DNA of 64,000 bases from Thalassovita mangrovi (GTDB taxonomy: Bacteria; Pseudomonadota; Alphaproteobacteria; Rhodobacterales; Rhodobacteraceae): assembly GCF_009857745.1 (NCBI RefSeq), contig NZ_WWEN01000002.1, forward strand, positions 620,001 through 684,000, in the 5' to 3' direction. The notes beneath the pieces are model-generated. The model was given only the letters and a program-made list of their open reading frames with translations. It made no database searches and was not told the origin of the DNA. Positions within the stretch are counted from its first letter, which is position 1; the number at the start of each line of letters is the position of its first letter. The position numbers were made by a program, and so were the translations under genes. Shown here piece by piece: positions 17,433-26,684 of this stretch.

Positions 17433-19253
17433 ATGTTCCAACTTCCCTTCCCCGTCCGCGACGCCAATGCCGGTTCCGGTGCCAAGGACCTGGGCGACCT
17501 GCCCGAATGGGACCTGAGCGATCTCTACACGTCGCAAGACGCCCCCGAGCTGAAGGCCGATCTGGACTGGCTGGAGGGCGAATGCGCCGCCTTCGCCGCC
17601 GATTACGAGGGCAAGCTGGCGGGTCTCGACGCCGCGGGCCTGCTGGAATGCGTGCAGCGCAACGAGAAGATTTCCACCAAGGCCGGCCGCGTCATGTCCT
17701 TCGCGGGCCTGCGTTATTACCAGCTGACCATCGACGCCGAGCGCGCCAAGTTCATGTCCGATTGTCAGGAAAAGATCACCAATTTCACCACGCCGCTGGT
17801 GTTCTTCACGCTGGAACTGAACCGGATCGAGGATAGCAAGCTCGACGCGATGCTGGCCGAGAATGCCGAGCTGGGCCGCTACAAGGCCGTGTTCGACCGC
17901 ATCCGCGCGATGAAGCCCTATCAGCTGTCCGACGAGCTGGAAAAATTCCTGCACGATCTGGGCGTTGTCGGCGACGCCTGGGAAAAGCTGTTCGATGAAA
18001 CCATCGCCGGGCTGGAATTCGAGGTCGACGGCGAGGAGCACAATATCGAGGGCACGCTGAATTACCTGACCGAACAGGACCGGTCGAAGCGTGAAGCGGC
18101 GGCACGCGAACTGGCGCGGGTGTTTGAAGAGAACATCAAGACCTTCGCGCGGGTTCACAACACCCAGGCCAAGGAAAAGGAAGTGGTCGACCGCTGGCGC
18201 AAGATGCCGACGGCGCAGACCGGCCGGCACCTGTCCAACGACGTCGAACCCGAGGTGGTCGAGGCGCTGCGCAACGCGGTGGTCGAGGCCTATCCGAAGC
18301 TGTCGCACCGCTATTACGAGCTGAAGCGCAAATGGCTGGGGTTGGACCGGATGCAGGTCTGGGACCGCAACGCGCCGCTGCCGATGGAAGTCACCAAGAC
18401 CGTGGGCTGGGACGACGCCCGCGCCATCGTGATGGAAGCCTACGAAGCCTTCGATCCGCGCATGGGCGAAATCGCGCAGCCGTTCTTCGACAAGGGCTGG
18501 ATCGACGCGGGCGTGAAGCCCGGCAAGGCGCCCGGCGCCTTCGCCCACCCCACCGTGACCGAGGTGCACCCCTATGTGATGCTGAACTATCTCGGTAAGC
18601 CGCGCGACGTGATGACGCTGGCGCATGAGCTAGGCCACGGTGTGCACCAGGTGCTGGCCGCCGATCAGGGCGAAATGCTGTCCTCCACCCCGCTGACGCT
18701 GGCCGAAACCGCATCGGTGTTCGGCGAGATGCTGACCTTCCGCAAGATGCTGGAAAAGGCCACTACGCAGGAAGAACGCAAGATCCTGCTGGCCGGCAAG
18801 GTCGAGGACATGATCAACACCGTGGTGCGCCAGATCGCGTTCTACGATTTCGAATGCAAGCTGCACGCGGCGCGGCGCGAGGGCGAACTGACGCCGGACG
18901 ACATCAACGCGCTGTGGATGTCGGTGCAGGCGGAATCCCTGGGCGGGGCGTTCGATTTCATGGAAGGCTATGAAACCTTCTGGGCCTATATCCCGCATTT
19001 CGTCCACTCGCCCTTCTACGTCTATGCCTATGCGTTCGGCGACGGGCTGGTGAACGCGCTTTACGCGGTTTACGAGGAAAATCCCGAAGGCTTCCAGGAC
19101 AAGTATTTCGACCTGCTGAAGGCGGGCGGTTCGCAGCATCACAAGGAGCTGCTGGCGCCGTTCGGGCTGGACGCCACCGACCCCAAGTTCTGGGACAAGG
19201 GCCTGTCGATGATTTCCGGCATGATCGACGAGCTGGAGGCGATGGAGGGGTGA
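17433..19253 (+). CDS. pepF: Oligoendopeptidase F (M3 family)
   Basis: 606 residues. A zinc metallopeptidase with HELGH at 398-402 and the downstream glutamate in TASVFGE, ending in the ...FWDKGLSMISGMIDELE region of PepF. It cleaves short peptides in the cytosol. ATG 17433 is preferred because AAGAGGTGA sits seven bases before it; a GTG at 17424 lies inside that ribosome site. Its stop overlaps the start of the next gene by 4 bases. Confidence 0.93.
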   Translation: MFQLPFPVRDANAGSGAKDLGDLPEWDLSDLYTSQDAPELKADLDWLEGECAAFAADYEGKLAGLDAAGLLECVQRNEKISTKAGRVMSFAGLRYYQLTIDAERAKFMSDCQEKITNFTTPLVFFTLELNRIEDSKLDAMLAENAELGRYKAVFDRIRAMKPYQLSDELEKFLHDLGVVGDAWEKLFDETIAGLEFEVDGEEHNIEGTLNYLTEQDRSKREAAARELARVFEENIKTFARVHNTQAKEKEVVDRWRKMPTAQTGRHLSNDVEPEVVEALRNAVVEAYPKLSHRYYELKRKWLGLDRMQVWDRNAPLPMEVTKTVGWDDARAIVMEAYEAFDPRMGEIAQPFFDKGWIDAGVKPGKAPGAFAHPTVTEVHPYVMLNYLGKPRDVMTLAHELGHGVHQVLAADQGEMLSSTPLTLAETASVFGEMLTFRKMLEKATTQEERKILLAGKVEDMINTVVRQIAFYDFECKLHAARREGELTPDDINALWMSVQAESLGGAFDFMEGYETFWAYIPHFVHSPFYVYAYAFGDGLVNALYAVYEENPEGFQDKYFDLLKAGGSQHHKELLAPFGLDATDPKFWDKGLSMISGMIDELEAMEG

Positions 19254-19720
19254 GCATCACCCTTTGCCCCCTGCCGCCCGGGCGGCCCGACCTGATCGAG
19301 GGGCTGGACCTGCCCCCCGAACAGCATCAGTTTTCCGATCCGCCCGCGGTCGTGATGGAAAAGGCGCAGGGCAAGCGCGACGGGCATCTGATCTGCGAAA
19401 ACGGCATCCCGGTGGGGTTCTTCGCGATCGAGCCCGATTACCCGCAGGCGCATGAGTTCGCCGAGCCGGGCACCATCGGGGTGCGGATGTTTTCGATCGA
19501 TTACCGGTCGCAGGGGCGCGGCATCGCCAGCGCCGCCTGCCAGCTGCTGGCGGAATACCTGCCGCAGCACTACCCCTGGGCCAGCGCCGTCTACCTGACC
19601 GTCAACCACCGCAACCCGGGGGCCAAGCGGGTCTATCTGAAGGGCGGGTTCGAAGACACCGGCGAAGATTACCTCGGCGGCGCTTCGGGGCCGCAGGATA
19701 TCATGCGGTTGGCGCTGTAG
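19250..19720 (+). CDS. GNAT family N-acetyltransferase
   Basis: 156 residues from GTG 19250, overlapping the pepF stop (GTGA), so translation is coupled. The GNAT fold shows in IGVRMFSIDYRSQGRGIASAACQLLAEYL (acetyl-CoA loop R-x-x-G-x-G-I-A) and VYLTVNHRNPGAKRVYLKGGFEDTGE (motif B). Substrate unknown; its pairing with a peptidase might suggest peptide or amino-acid acetylation. A strong terminator follows at 19798. Confidence 0.88.
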   Translation: MSITLCPLPPGRPDLIEGLDLPPEQHQFSDPPAVVMEKAQGKRDGHLICENGIPVGFFAIEPDYPQAHEFAEPGTIGVRMFSIDYRSQGRGIASAACQLLAEYLPQHYPWASAVYLTVNHRNPGAKRVYLKGGFEDTGEDYLGGASGPQDIMRLAL

Positions 19721-19797
19721 GGCAGCACGCAGCGGTTACGCGGACGGCCTTTGAACGCCAGTCCGCAGGCGCATACCCATCCCCGCTGAACGGCAGG

Positions 19798-19832
19798 ACC
19801 ACCCAGACCCGTACGGGTTTGGGTGGTTTGTT
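19798..19832 (+). terminator. Terminator after the GNAT gene
   Basis: 13-bp stem (19798-19810 with 19815-19827, one G-T pair) around a GTAC loop, then TTGTT. It is one of the strongest hairpins in the window and closes the pepF-acetyltransferase unit. Confidence 0.85.
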
Positions 19833-19938
19833 ATGTCGGGGGCTGAAAGGCGGCCAATTACCTGAACACGAATCTTGACTCAACCGAACCACTCAGGAGA
19901 GCGTTATGTAAAATATTTTATTTCTAGATAGGTGCCAC

Positions 19939-20946
19939 ATGGCGAAAAGAATTGTATTTGCGGCCGCGCTGAGCCTGATCCTGACGGGATGTGAAGCGGC
20001 CAGAGACGAATTGTATTCACCGGACGGATTTCCCGCCCCTTATATGGACAAGGTTGCCACCGCCGTAACCCCCGAGCAGCGGGCGGACCGCTATCTGCTG
20101 GGGCTGGCCCTGCTGGCGCCGGCCGTGCTGGAAACCAGCGGCACGGGAAAAGAGATGGAAACCTCGATCTCTCTCGTGAACAGCACATATGCCAGCCTGG
20201 CGAAACTATATGAGGCGAGCAACAAGTGCTCTGATCCGAAATCGCCCGAGAAAGGCTGCACACAGAGCCGATCTGAGGAAAAGAAAAAGACGCATGTCCC
20301 CAACACATATGCCTTCGAAACCCACAGCTACGATGTGCAGAAAAAGTTCTACCGGTTGGGTAAGACGCTCATCTTGAACCTCGATCTCGATGAGACGGTG
20401 GACGAAATACTGGCATTTGATGTCACTACCATTACGAACCTTTATGAGCGCGGTAAAGAAATCGTCCCCGCCGTGCGGCGGGGCACAGCGACCTACCGGG
20501 ATGCGGTCCTTATCTATGCCAGTGCCGTGGCTCAAAGTTGTAGGGTCAAACACTGTGATGATCTAACAAAACTGTTGGAGGCACAGTATTCTAAAGTCTC
20601 CAAGGCGTCAGCGACGCCCGACGGGGAACGGTATTTCCATCGGCTGCAGCGCCTCGCCCGCCAAGAGGCGGATGGCAGGGACTGGGTGCTCGGCGAGCAA
20701 AGGCGCCGCGCCTTGGTGTATCACGTCGATAAGGCCTGCGATGCGGCCTATGAATTCCAGACCATCGGCGAAGACAAAACAACGACCCCCGAAGTCTGCG
20801 GCAATGGCCAAAAACAAAATGGGTCACCAAATCAGAAAACCAGCACGGAGCGCGATAGGTTCTTGACCATTGTTCACTCTATCCCCCCGAAACCCGTTGC
20901 CCCTCAAAAGGAAGGTGAGTTGCAAGCCAACGCCCAAGGCGGCTAG
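19939..20946 (+). CDS. Predicted lipoprotein of unknown function
   Basis: 335 residues. The signal peptide ends in a lipobox, LTGC, with Cys18 as the lipidation site. The mature part is soluble, helical, with a paired-cysteine loop (CSDPKSPEKGC), another pair in CRVKHCDD, and a disordered, polar C-terminus. No domain recognised. It is more AT-rich than its neighbours and its 5' flank is AT-rich (ATTTTATTTCTAG), which together with the lack of recognisable homology suggests a recently acquired gene. Confidence 0.75.
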   Translation: MAKRIVFAAALSLILTGCEAARDELYSPDGFPAPYMDKVATAVTPEQRADRYLLGLALLAPAVLETSGTGKEMETSISLVNSTYASLAKLYEASNKCSDPKSPEKGCTQSRSEEKKKTHVPNTYAFETHSYDVQKKFYRLGKTLILNLDLDETVDEILAFDVTTITNLYERGKEIVPAVRRGTATYRDAVLIYASAVAQSCRVKHCDDLTKLLEAQYSKVSKASATPDGERYFHRLQRLARQEADGRDWVLGEQRRRALVYHVDKACDAAYEFQTIGEDKTTTPEVCGNGQKQNGSPNQKTSTERDRFLTIVHSIPPKPVAPQKEGELQANAQGG

Positions 20947-20956
20947 GCCCTGTACC

Positions 20957-21226
20957 TTACTTCAACTGGCTGTCCTTGCTCCCACGCCGGTTGATGCCGC
21001 CGCGCGCCTTGTAGGTGCTGTCGCGGTCCTGCTGGCAATCGATGCAGAGCTTCACGCCCGGGATCGCGTCGCGCCGGGCCTGCGGGATTTCCTCGTCGCA
21101 ATCGGCGCAATGGGTCAGGCTTTCGCCCACCGGCGCCTTGCGCGCCTGCATCCGCTTCAGCTCGTCGCTGATCGAGGCTTCGATCTGTTCGCTCACCGCG
21201 CCGTCGCGCGCCCATCCTCCGGCCAT
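20957..21226 (-). CDS. Short TraR/DksA-type zinc-finger protein
   Basis: 89 residues from ATG 21226, with GAAGGAGG upstream. It has the four-cysteine zinc finger CADC...CIDC of DksA/TraR proteins (HCADCDEEIP...GVKLCIDCQQ). The N-terminal coiled coil is short, so it resembles phage or TraR-like minimal members rather than full DksA. Such proteins enter the RNAP secondary channel and alter initiation. It is convergent with the lipoprotein gene (10-base gap). Confidence 0.88.
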   Translation of the reverse strand: MAGGWARDGAVSEQIEASISDELKRMQARKAPVGESLTHCADCDEEIPQARRDAIPGVKLCIDCQQDRDSTYKARGGINRRGSKDSQLK

Positions 21227-21470
21227 GGCATGCCTCCTTCGATCCTGAAAATGTAACGCAGAGCGCGCGCCGCGCAAGTGCCACACAAGCGCGTCCGATC
21301 CGAATAAGCCCCCTTGCAATCCCGGCCCCGCCGCTCCATATGTGGGTGGCTTACGTTTTTCTTTTTCGACCAACTGTCTCCCTTCATACGGCGCTCAGTC
21401 TTTTCGATCCAGACCGACGACGCCGGGCGGTCGCACTTACGCGGACCGCATACATCAGGAGATTACGGAT

Positions 21471-21677
21471 ATGGCCAATGGCACCGTAAAATGGTTCAAC
21501 ACCACCAAAGGCTTCGGCTTCATCGCACCGGAAACGGGCGGCAAGGACGTTTTCGTTCACATCTCGGCCGTCGAGCGTTCGGGCCTCACCGGCCTGGCCG
21601 ATGACCAGAAAGTGACCTTCGACGTCGAAGCCGGCCGCGACGGCCGTGAATCGGCAGTGAATATCGCACTGGCCTAA
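21471..21677 (+). CDS. Cold-shock domain protein, CspA family
   Basis: 68 residues, a single cold-shock domain with both RNA-binding motifs, KGFGFIAPE (RNP1) and DVFVHIS (RNP2). It is a single-strand nucleic-acid chaperone. A GGAGATTACGGAT segment precedes the ATG. The 244 bases upstream, shared with the divergent zinc-finger gene, leave room for a long 5' leader as in other csp genes. A terminator follows immediately. Confidence 0.95.
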   Translation: MANGTVKWFNTTKGFGFIAPETGGKDVFVHISAVERSGLTGLADDQKVTFDVEAGRDGRESAVNIALA

Positions 21678-21702
21678 GCTTTCCGATCCTATCGGAACGA
21701 CG

Positions 21703-21730
21703 CGCGGTCCCCGAAAGGGGGCCGCGTTTT
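21703..21730 (+). terminator. Terminator of the cold-shock gene
   Basis: 10-bp stem, CGCGGTCCCC (21703-21712) with GGGGGCCGCG (21717-21726), GAAA tetraloop, one T-G pair, then TTTT. Confidence 0.88.
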
Positions 21731-21810
21731 GCGTTTCAGACCGCCCCGACGTCACCCTTGGTTGAAACGCCCCTTGCCCCCTACCCTGCTGACAAACAGG
21801 GAGGGACAGG

Positions 21811-22998
21811 ATGCGGATTTTGGGAAAATGGCTCGGGCGGCTTGCCCTGGCCGTCGTCTTCTTGGCGGCGATCGGGGTGGCCGGGTTCTGGGGCTTCGCC
21901 CCGGCGATCGTGGAAAAGGCGCGCAACAACGTGATCGCGCACGATCCCTATCCGGTGTCTGCACAGGCGCAGGCGCTGCATGATGCGTTGACCATCGGCG
22001 ACTGGCACGCCGATCCGCTGCTGTGGAACCGCGACCTGACCCAACGCGGCAGCTATGGCCAGGTCGACCTGCCGCGGCTGCGCGAGGGCAATGTCGCGAT
22101 CCAGGTCTTCACCGCCGTCACCAAGAGCCCGTCGGGACAGAATTACGATCACAATTCGGCCGAGGCTTTCGACAACATCACCCTGCTGGCCTTCGGGCAG
22201 CTTTGGCCGCTGCGCAGCTGGACCAGCCTGCTGGAACGCGCGCTTTATCAATCGGAAAAGCTGCACGGGTTCCAGGCTGCGGCCCCCGATCACCTGAAGA
22301 TCGTCAAGAGCCGCGCCGATCTGGAGGCGGTGCTGGAGGCGCGGGCGAAGGGCGCGAAGATCACCGCCGGCATCCTGGGCATCGAGGGCGGTCACCCGCT
22401 GGAGGGCGATCTGGCCAATCTCGACAAGCTGGAGGCGGCCGGATACCGGCTGATCGGGCTGCAGCATTTCTTCGACAACGAGTTGGGCGGATCGCTGCAC
22501 GGGCAAGGCAATCACGGGCTGACCGAATTCGGCCGCCAGGTGGTGGCCGAGGCCGCCAAGCGCAACATGATCGTCGACGTGGCGCATTCCAGCCCGCAGG
22601 TGGTGCGCGACGTTCTGGACATGGCCGATATCCCCATCGTACTGAGCCATTCCGGCCTGCATTCCCATTGCGAGGCCAAGCGCAACCTGCCCGACGATCT
22701 GATGCGGGGTATCGCCGCGACCGGCGGGGTGATCGGCATCGGATACTGGGCCGAAGTCGCCTGCGACGAGATCACGCCCAAGGGCATCGCCAAGATGATC
22801 GCGGCCGCCGTCGCGGCGGTGGGCGAGGATCACGTATCGCTGGGATCGGATTTCGACGGGTCGGTGGAAACCGCCTTCGACACCTCGGAATTGCCGGCGC
22901 TGACCCATGAATTGATCGCCACCGGGCTGAGCGAGGCGCAGATCACCAAGGTGATGGGCGGTAACATGCTGCGGGTGTTGCGGGCGCGACTGAACTGA
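21811..22998 (+). CDS. Membrane-anchored dipeptidase (M19 family)
   Basis: 395 residues. A single N-terminal transmembrane anchor (residues ~8-30) precedes a renal-dipeptidase-type domain: GDWHADPL (first zinc site), GIEGGHPLEGD with the bridging glutamate, GLQHFFDN, VDVAHSS, SHSGLHSHCEAKRNLPDD and GSDFDGS. These match the binuclear zinc centre of M19 enzymes, which hydrolyse dipeptides, including D-amino-acid ones. It probably acts on the periplasmic face. The start is ATG 21811, after AGGGAGGGACAGG. Confidence 0.92.
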   Translation: MRILGKWLGRLALAVVFLAAIGVAGFWGFAPAIVEKARNNVIAHDPYPVSAQAQALHDALTIGDWHADPLLWNRDLTQRGSYGQVDLPRLREGNVAIQVFTAVTKSPSGQNYDHNSAEAFDNITLLAFGQLWPLRSWTSLLERALYQSEKLHGFQAAAPDHLKIVKSRADLEAVLEARAKGAKITAGILGIEGGHPLEGDLANLDKLEAAGYRLIGLQHFFDNELGGSLHGQGNHGLTEFGRQVVAEAAKRNMIVDVAHSSPQVVRDVLDMADIPIVLSHSGLHSHCEAKRNLPDDLMRGIAATGGVIGIGYWAEVACDEITPKGIAKMIAAAVAAVGEDHVSLGSDFDGSVETAFDTSELPALTHELIATGLSEAQITKVMGGNMLRVLRARLN

Positions 22999-23044
22999 GC
23001 GGCGGGGCGTTTCCCGGATCGAGAAACGCCCCCTGCCCCCCTGA

Positions 23045-23383
23045 TCAGTTCGACGAGAACGGGAACGGCTTGTCCTCGGTTTCCGCGGTCTGGAACCGGG
23101 CCACGTCGCGCATCCAGTCGCCCAGCTTGGCGCCGAAATCGGCGATCGAGTCGTTGCGTTTGCCGGTGAACAGCAGGAAGCCAAATTGCAGCACCGCGCC
23201 GACCGCGAGGATGGTTTCGCTGATGCCGAACAGCACCGCGAAAATGATCATGAACAGCAGCCGCAGCCAGACCTTCTGCTTTTGCTCGGATTGGGTTTCG
23301 TCGGACGCGGCGGCGTCCTCGGGACCCGGTTCGTCCAGTGTCACCGGGTCTTCGCCTTCGGGGGTCTTGGAATCGTCGGTCAT
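23045..23383 (-). CDS. DUF4389 membrane protein
   Basis: 112 residues from ATG 23383 (AAGGCGATA upstream). The N-terminal half is acidic and disordered. One or two hydrophobic segments follow (VWLRLLFMIIFAVLFGISETILAVGAVLQFGFLLFTG), the block that defines DUF4389, and then LGDWMRDVARF. It lies downstream of rpoH on the same strand with a 102-base gap. The function is unknown for the family. Confidence 0.85.
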   Translation of the reverse strand: MTDDSKTPEGEDPVTLDEPGPEDAAASDETQSEQKQKVWLRLLFMIIFAVLFGISETILAVGAVLQFGFLLFTGKRNDSIADFGAKLGDWMRDVARFQTAETEDKPFPFSSN

Positions 23384-23485
23384 GTCGTTATCGCCTTTGC
23401 GTAGAACCAAAAAACTATGCGCCCGAACCTAGCACGGTTCGGGCGACATAAATTTGATCTTGGGCAAATTCGGCGGGGCCAGGCG

Positions 23486-24379
23486 TCAGGCGGCGCTGCT
23501 CATGCCCTTTTCCGCTGCCAGTTCGCGCATCCGCTTCTGCAGCTTCTCGAACGCGCGCACCTCGATCTGGCGGATGCGTTCGCGGCTGACGTCGTACTGG
23601 CCGCTCAGGTCCTCGAGCGTCACCGTGTCCTCGGACAGGCGGCGCTGCACCAGGATGTCGCGTTCGCGTTCGTTCAGCACGTCCATCGCTTCGGCCAGCA
23701 TTTCGCGCCGCGCGTCCATCTCGTCGCGCTCGGCATAGTCGCCGGCCTGGTCGGCGCCTTCGTCTTCCAGCCAGTCCTGCCATTCCATCGTGCCGTCCTC
23801 GGACCCGATGGTGGCGTTGAGCGAGGCGTCACCGCCCGACAGGCGGCGGTTCATCGACACCACCTCGTCCTCGGTCACGCCCAGGTCATGGGCGATGCGG
23901 GCGACGTTTTCGGGGCGCAGATCGCCCTCTTCCAGCGCGCCGATGCGGGCCTTGGCCTTGCGCAGGTTGAAAAACAGCTTCTTCTGCGCCGAGGTGGTGC
24001 CGAGCTTCACCAGCGACCACGAGCGCAGGATATATTCCTGGATCGAGGCGCGGATCCACCACATCGCATAGGTCGCGAGGCGGAAACCCTTTTCGGGATC
24101 GAAGCGCTTGACCGCCTGCATCAGGCCGACATTGGCCTCGGAAATCACCTCAGCCTGGGGCAACCCGTAGCCGCGGTAACCCATGGCGATCTTGGCCGCC
24201 AGACGCAGGTGCGACGTCACCATCTTGTGGGCGGCGTCGGTATCCTGTTCCTCGACCCAGCGTTTCGCCAGCATGTATTCTTCTTCCGGCTCCAGCATCG
24301 GAAACTTGCGGATTTCCTGCAGATACCGGTTCAGGCCGCCTTCGGGGGTGGGGGCCGGGAGATTTGCATAGTTGCTCAT
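23486..24379 (-). CDS. rpoH: RNA polymerase sigma-32 factor RpoH
   Basis: 297 residues. Region 1.2/2 (LNRYLQEIRKFPMLEPEEEYMLAKRW), region 2 with VSEANVGLMQAVKRFDPEKGFRLATYAMWWIRASI, and the RpoH box QKKLFFNLR that distinguishes heat-shock sigma factors from RpoD, then region 4 (VTLEDLSGQYDVSRERIRQIEVRAFEKL). It directs heat-shock and, in Rhodobacteraceae, singlet-oxygen stress promoters. Many members of this family carry two rpoH genes, so this may be rpoHI or rpoHII. Confidence 0.96.
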   Translation of the reverse strand: MSNYANLPAPTPEGGLNRYLQEIRKFPMLEPEEEYMLAKRWVEEQDTDAAHKMVTSHLRLAAKIAMGYRGYGLPQAEVISEANVGLMQAVKRFDPEKGFRLATYAMWWIRASIQEYILRSWSLVKLGTTSAQKKLFFNLRKAKARIGALEEGDLRPENVARIAHDLGVTEDEVVSMNRRLSGGDASLNATIGSEDGTMEWQDWLEDEGADQAGDYAERDEMDARREMLAEAMDVLNERERDILVQRRLSEDTVTLEDLSGQYDVSRERIRQIEVRAFEKLQKRMRELAAEKGMSSAA

Positions 24380-24664
24380 TGTGCCCTGTCCAACTCTTAT
24401 GTTTATAGTCTTAACATCCAGATAGGAAGCCGACGGCCCGCTTTCAAGACCCGCTTACAGTGTCATACGGCATATCGGCGCGGTTCTGTCGCGAAACAAC
24501 AAATATGTCAGCGCCCTCACGTCCATGTGCAGTTTGTGACGGGCGGGCCTCTGGCCATTCATGCATTTTTGCATATAGTGTCGATATATTTCGATAATTC
24601 CATACATGTTACGCGTATTTTATAGACCGGGCAACATTCCTTCACCGATTTCCGGAGCCCTCCG

Positions 24665-25330
24665 ATGACCGACGAATTACACCAGACCTTCCGAACCTAT
24701 GCCCGCCCGGCCGGCGCGGCCTATCTTGTTATCATCCTGTCCGGCATCACGGCCGAAATGATGCTGCGCGGCACGCTGATCGACTGGACCAGCGCCGAGG
24801 CGACCGCCCGCGCCATTGCCAATAACCTGGGCCTGTTCCGCCTGTCCTTCGGGGCCGACATGCTGATGGCGGTCTGCGACGTGGTGCTGGCGGTGCTTCT
24901 GTACCGGATGCTGCGCCCGGTGGACGAGGTGCTGGCGCTGATGGCGATGGTGTTCCGGCTGATGCAGATGGCCATCGTGACCGGCGGCACCATGTACCTG
25001 TTCCAGGCCGATCAGGCGGTTGCCGCGGGTGGCGACATTCTGGGCCCGCTGGCGCGCCATGCCGCCGCCTATGACCTGGGGCTGCTGTTCTTCGGGGTGA
25101 ACACGCTGATCACCGCGCATCTGCTGTGCCGCACCGGGTTCTTCCCGGTCTGGCTGGCCGCCGCGCTTGGCGCCTCGGGCGTGGTTTACCTGGCCGGCAG
25201 CCTGACCCGTTTCATGGCGCCCGAATTCAACGCGGCGATGGAAATGTCCTATCTGCTGCCCTTCATCGCCGAAACCGCGCTGTGCCTGTGGCTGCTGCGC
25301 GGCCCGGCCCGCAAGCTTCAGCTTGCCTGA
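24665..25330 (+). CDS. DUF4386 membrane protein
   Basis: 221 residues with six hydrophobic segments and the DUF4386 pattern (ARPAGAAYLVIILSGITAEM, FRLSFGADMLMAVCDVVLAVLLYRML, FRLMQMAI). The function of the family is unknown. Its stop overlaps the convergent rluD stop by 13 bases. The AT-rich 285-base region upstream, shared with rpoH, includes a small hairpin ATGCATTTTTGCAT at 24561-24574 and a TCGATA direct repeat (24581, 24591), probably promoter elements. Confidence 0.85.
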   Translation: MTDELHQTFRTYARPAGAAYLVIILSGITAEMMLRGTLIDWTSAEATARAIANNLGLFRLSFGADMLMAVCDVVLAVLLYRMLRPVDEVLALMAMVFRLMQMAIVTGGTMYLFQADQAVAAGGDILGPLARHAAAYDLGLLFFGVNTLITAHLLCRTGFFPVWLAAALGASGVVYLAGSLTRFMAPEFNAAMEMSYLLPFIAETALCLWLLRGPARKLQLA

Positions 25331-26352
25331 ACCCTGAGCGCGCCGATCAATGCCTGCATATCGTCGGGCATCGGCGCCTCGAACCGCATCACCTCACCGC
25401 TCACGGGATGGGTGAAGCCCAGCACCGCCGCATGCAATGCCTGACGGGGAAAGGCGCGTGCGGCGGCTGCACCTTCTACACCGACCGCCTTTTCCGACAG
25501 CTTGCGCCGCCCGCCATAGGTCTGATCGCCGATCAGCGAATGACCGGCATGGGCCATGTGGACGCGGATCTGGTGCGTCCGCCCGGTTTCCAGCCAGCAT
25601 TCGACCAGCGCCGCGACCGCCGGATTGCCGAAGGGTTCGACGATGCGCACCCGGGTCACCGCATGGCGGCCGCCCTCGAACAGCACCGCCTGACGCTGGC
25701 GGTCGGTCTTGTGCCGGGCCAGATGGGTGGTGATCTTCATGATGTTGCCGGGCTCGAAACTGACGCCGCGCACCCCGCGCAGGCGCGGGTCGTAGGCATC
25801 CGGTACGCCGTAGCAGACCGCCATGTAATAGCGTTCCACCGTGTGCTTTTCGAACTGTTCGGCCAGCCCGTGATGCGCCCGGTCGGATTTCGCCACCACC
25901 AGCAGGCCGCTGGTATCCTTGTCGATCCGGTGCACGATGCCGGGGCGCTTTTCGCCGCCCACGCCGGACAGGGTATCCCCGCAATGATGCAGCAACGCGT
26001 TGACCAGCGTGCCGCCGGGCGTGCCCGGGGCGGGATGCACCACCATGCCCACCGGTTTGTTGATCACGATCAGGTCGTCGTCCTCGTACAGCACGTCGAG
26101 CGGGATATCCTCGGGCCCGATATGGCTGTCCTCGGCCTGCGGCACGGTGATATCGATCACATCGCCCTCGGCCACCTTGGCCTTGGGATCGGTCAGAACC
26201 TCGCCATCCCGCGTCACCTGCCCCGCCGCGATCAGCCGCGCCAGCCGGGTACGCGACAGCGACGCTTCTTCTGGCACATCGCGCGAAAGCGCCTTATCAA
26301 GGCGGGCGGGCGGATCGGCCTGGATCGTGACGGAAAGGCGCATGGTGGACAT
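25318..26352 (-). CDS. rluD: 23S rRNA pseudouridine synthase, RluD type
   Basis: 344 residues. An N-terminal S4 domain (RLDKALSRDVPEEASLSRTRLARLIAAGQV) is joined to an RluA-family catalytic domain with HRIDKDTSG at 141-149 (Asp144 catalytic), then GRTHQIRVH and the GDQTYGG loop. It modifies uridines in helix 69 of 23S rRNA. The start is ATG 26352 or, less likely, ATG 26343. The 5' end overlaps the start of the divergent DUF6476 gene; the 3' end overlaps the convergent DUF4386 gene. Confidence 0.92.
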   Translation of the reverse strand: MSTMRLSVTIQADPPARLDKALSRDVPEEASLSRTRLARLIAAGQVTRDGEVLTDPKAKVAEGDVIDITVPQAEDSHIGPEDIPLDVLYEDDDLIVINKPVGMVVHPAPGTPGGTLVNALLHHCGDTLSGVGGEKRPGIVHRIDKDTSGLLVVAKSDRAHHGLAEQFEKHTVERYYMAVCYGVPDAYDPRLRGVRGVSFEPGNIMKITTHLARHKTDRQRQAVLFEGGRHAVTRVRIVEPFGNPAVAALVECWLETGRTHQIRVHMAHAGHSLIGDQTYGGRRKLSEKAVGVEGAAAARAFPRQALHAAVLGFTHPVSGEVMRFEAPMPDDMQALIGALRVQAS

Positions 26353-26650
26353 GGATGAAACCCCTGAACCGGAATTGCCGGCGAACCTGAAATTCCTGCG
26401 CCTGCTGGTAACGGTGCTGGCCGGAACGATGATTGTGGGCCTTCTAGTGATCATCACGCTGATTGTCATCCGGTTCCGGGACAAAAGCACCGATTTTCCC
26501 GATGCGATCACCCTGCCCGACGGGGCGCAGGCCCAGGCCTTCACCCAGACCAAGCTGTGGTACGCGGTGGTGACCGGCGACAACCGCATCCTGGTATTCA
26601 GCCGCGAGACCGGGAAACTGGTGCGGGAGATCGAGATCAAGGCGGAGTGA
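26351..26650 (+). CDS. DUF6476 family small membrane protein
   Basis: About 99 residues: a short acidic N-terminus, one transmembrane helix (LLVTVLAGTMIVGLLVIITLIVIRF), then a soluble domain (DFPDAITLPDGAQAQAFTQTKLWYAVVTGDNRILVFSRETGKLV). I recognise this as a conserved Rhodobacterales family without known function. ATG 26351 gives the family N-terminus MDETPEPELP; ATG 26342 would add three residues. It is divergent from rluD with the two start codons side by side, so both messages must overlap. Confidence 0.82.
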   Translation: MDETPEPELPANLKFLRLLVTVLAGTMIVGLLVIITLIVIRFRDKSTDFPDAITLPDGAQAQAFTQTKLWYAVVTGDNRILVFSRETGKLVREIEIKAE

Positions 26651-26684
26651 GGACTAGCTCCTCTGCCATGGGCAAATTGCGAAA

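Noticed and set aside
24541-24664. AT-rich repeats upstream of the DUF4386 gene as a possible mobile remnant
   Set aside because: Short hairpin and direct repeat only, no flanking duplications; normal promoter composition explains it.
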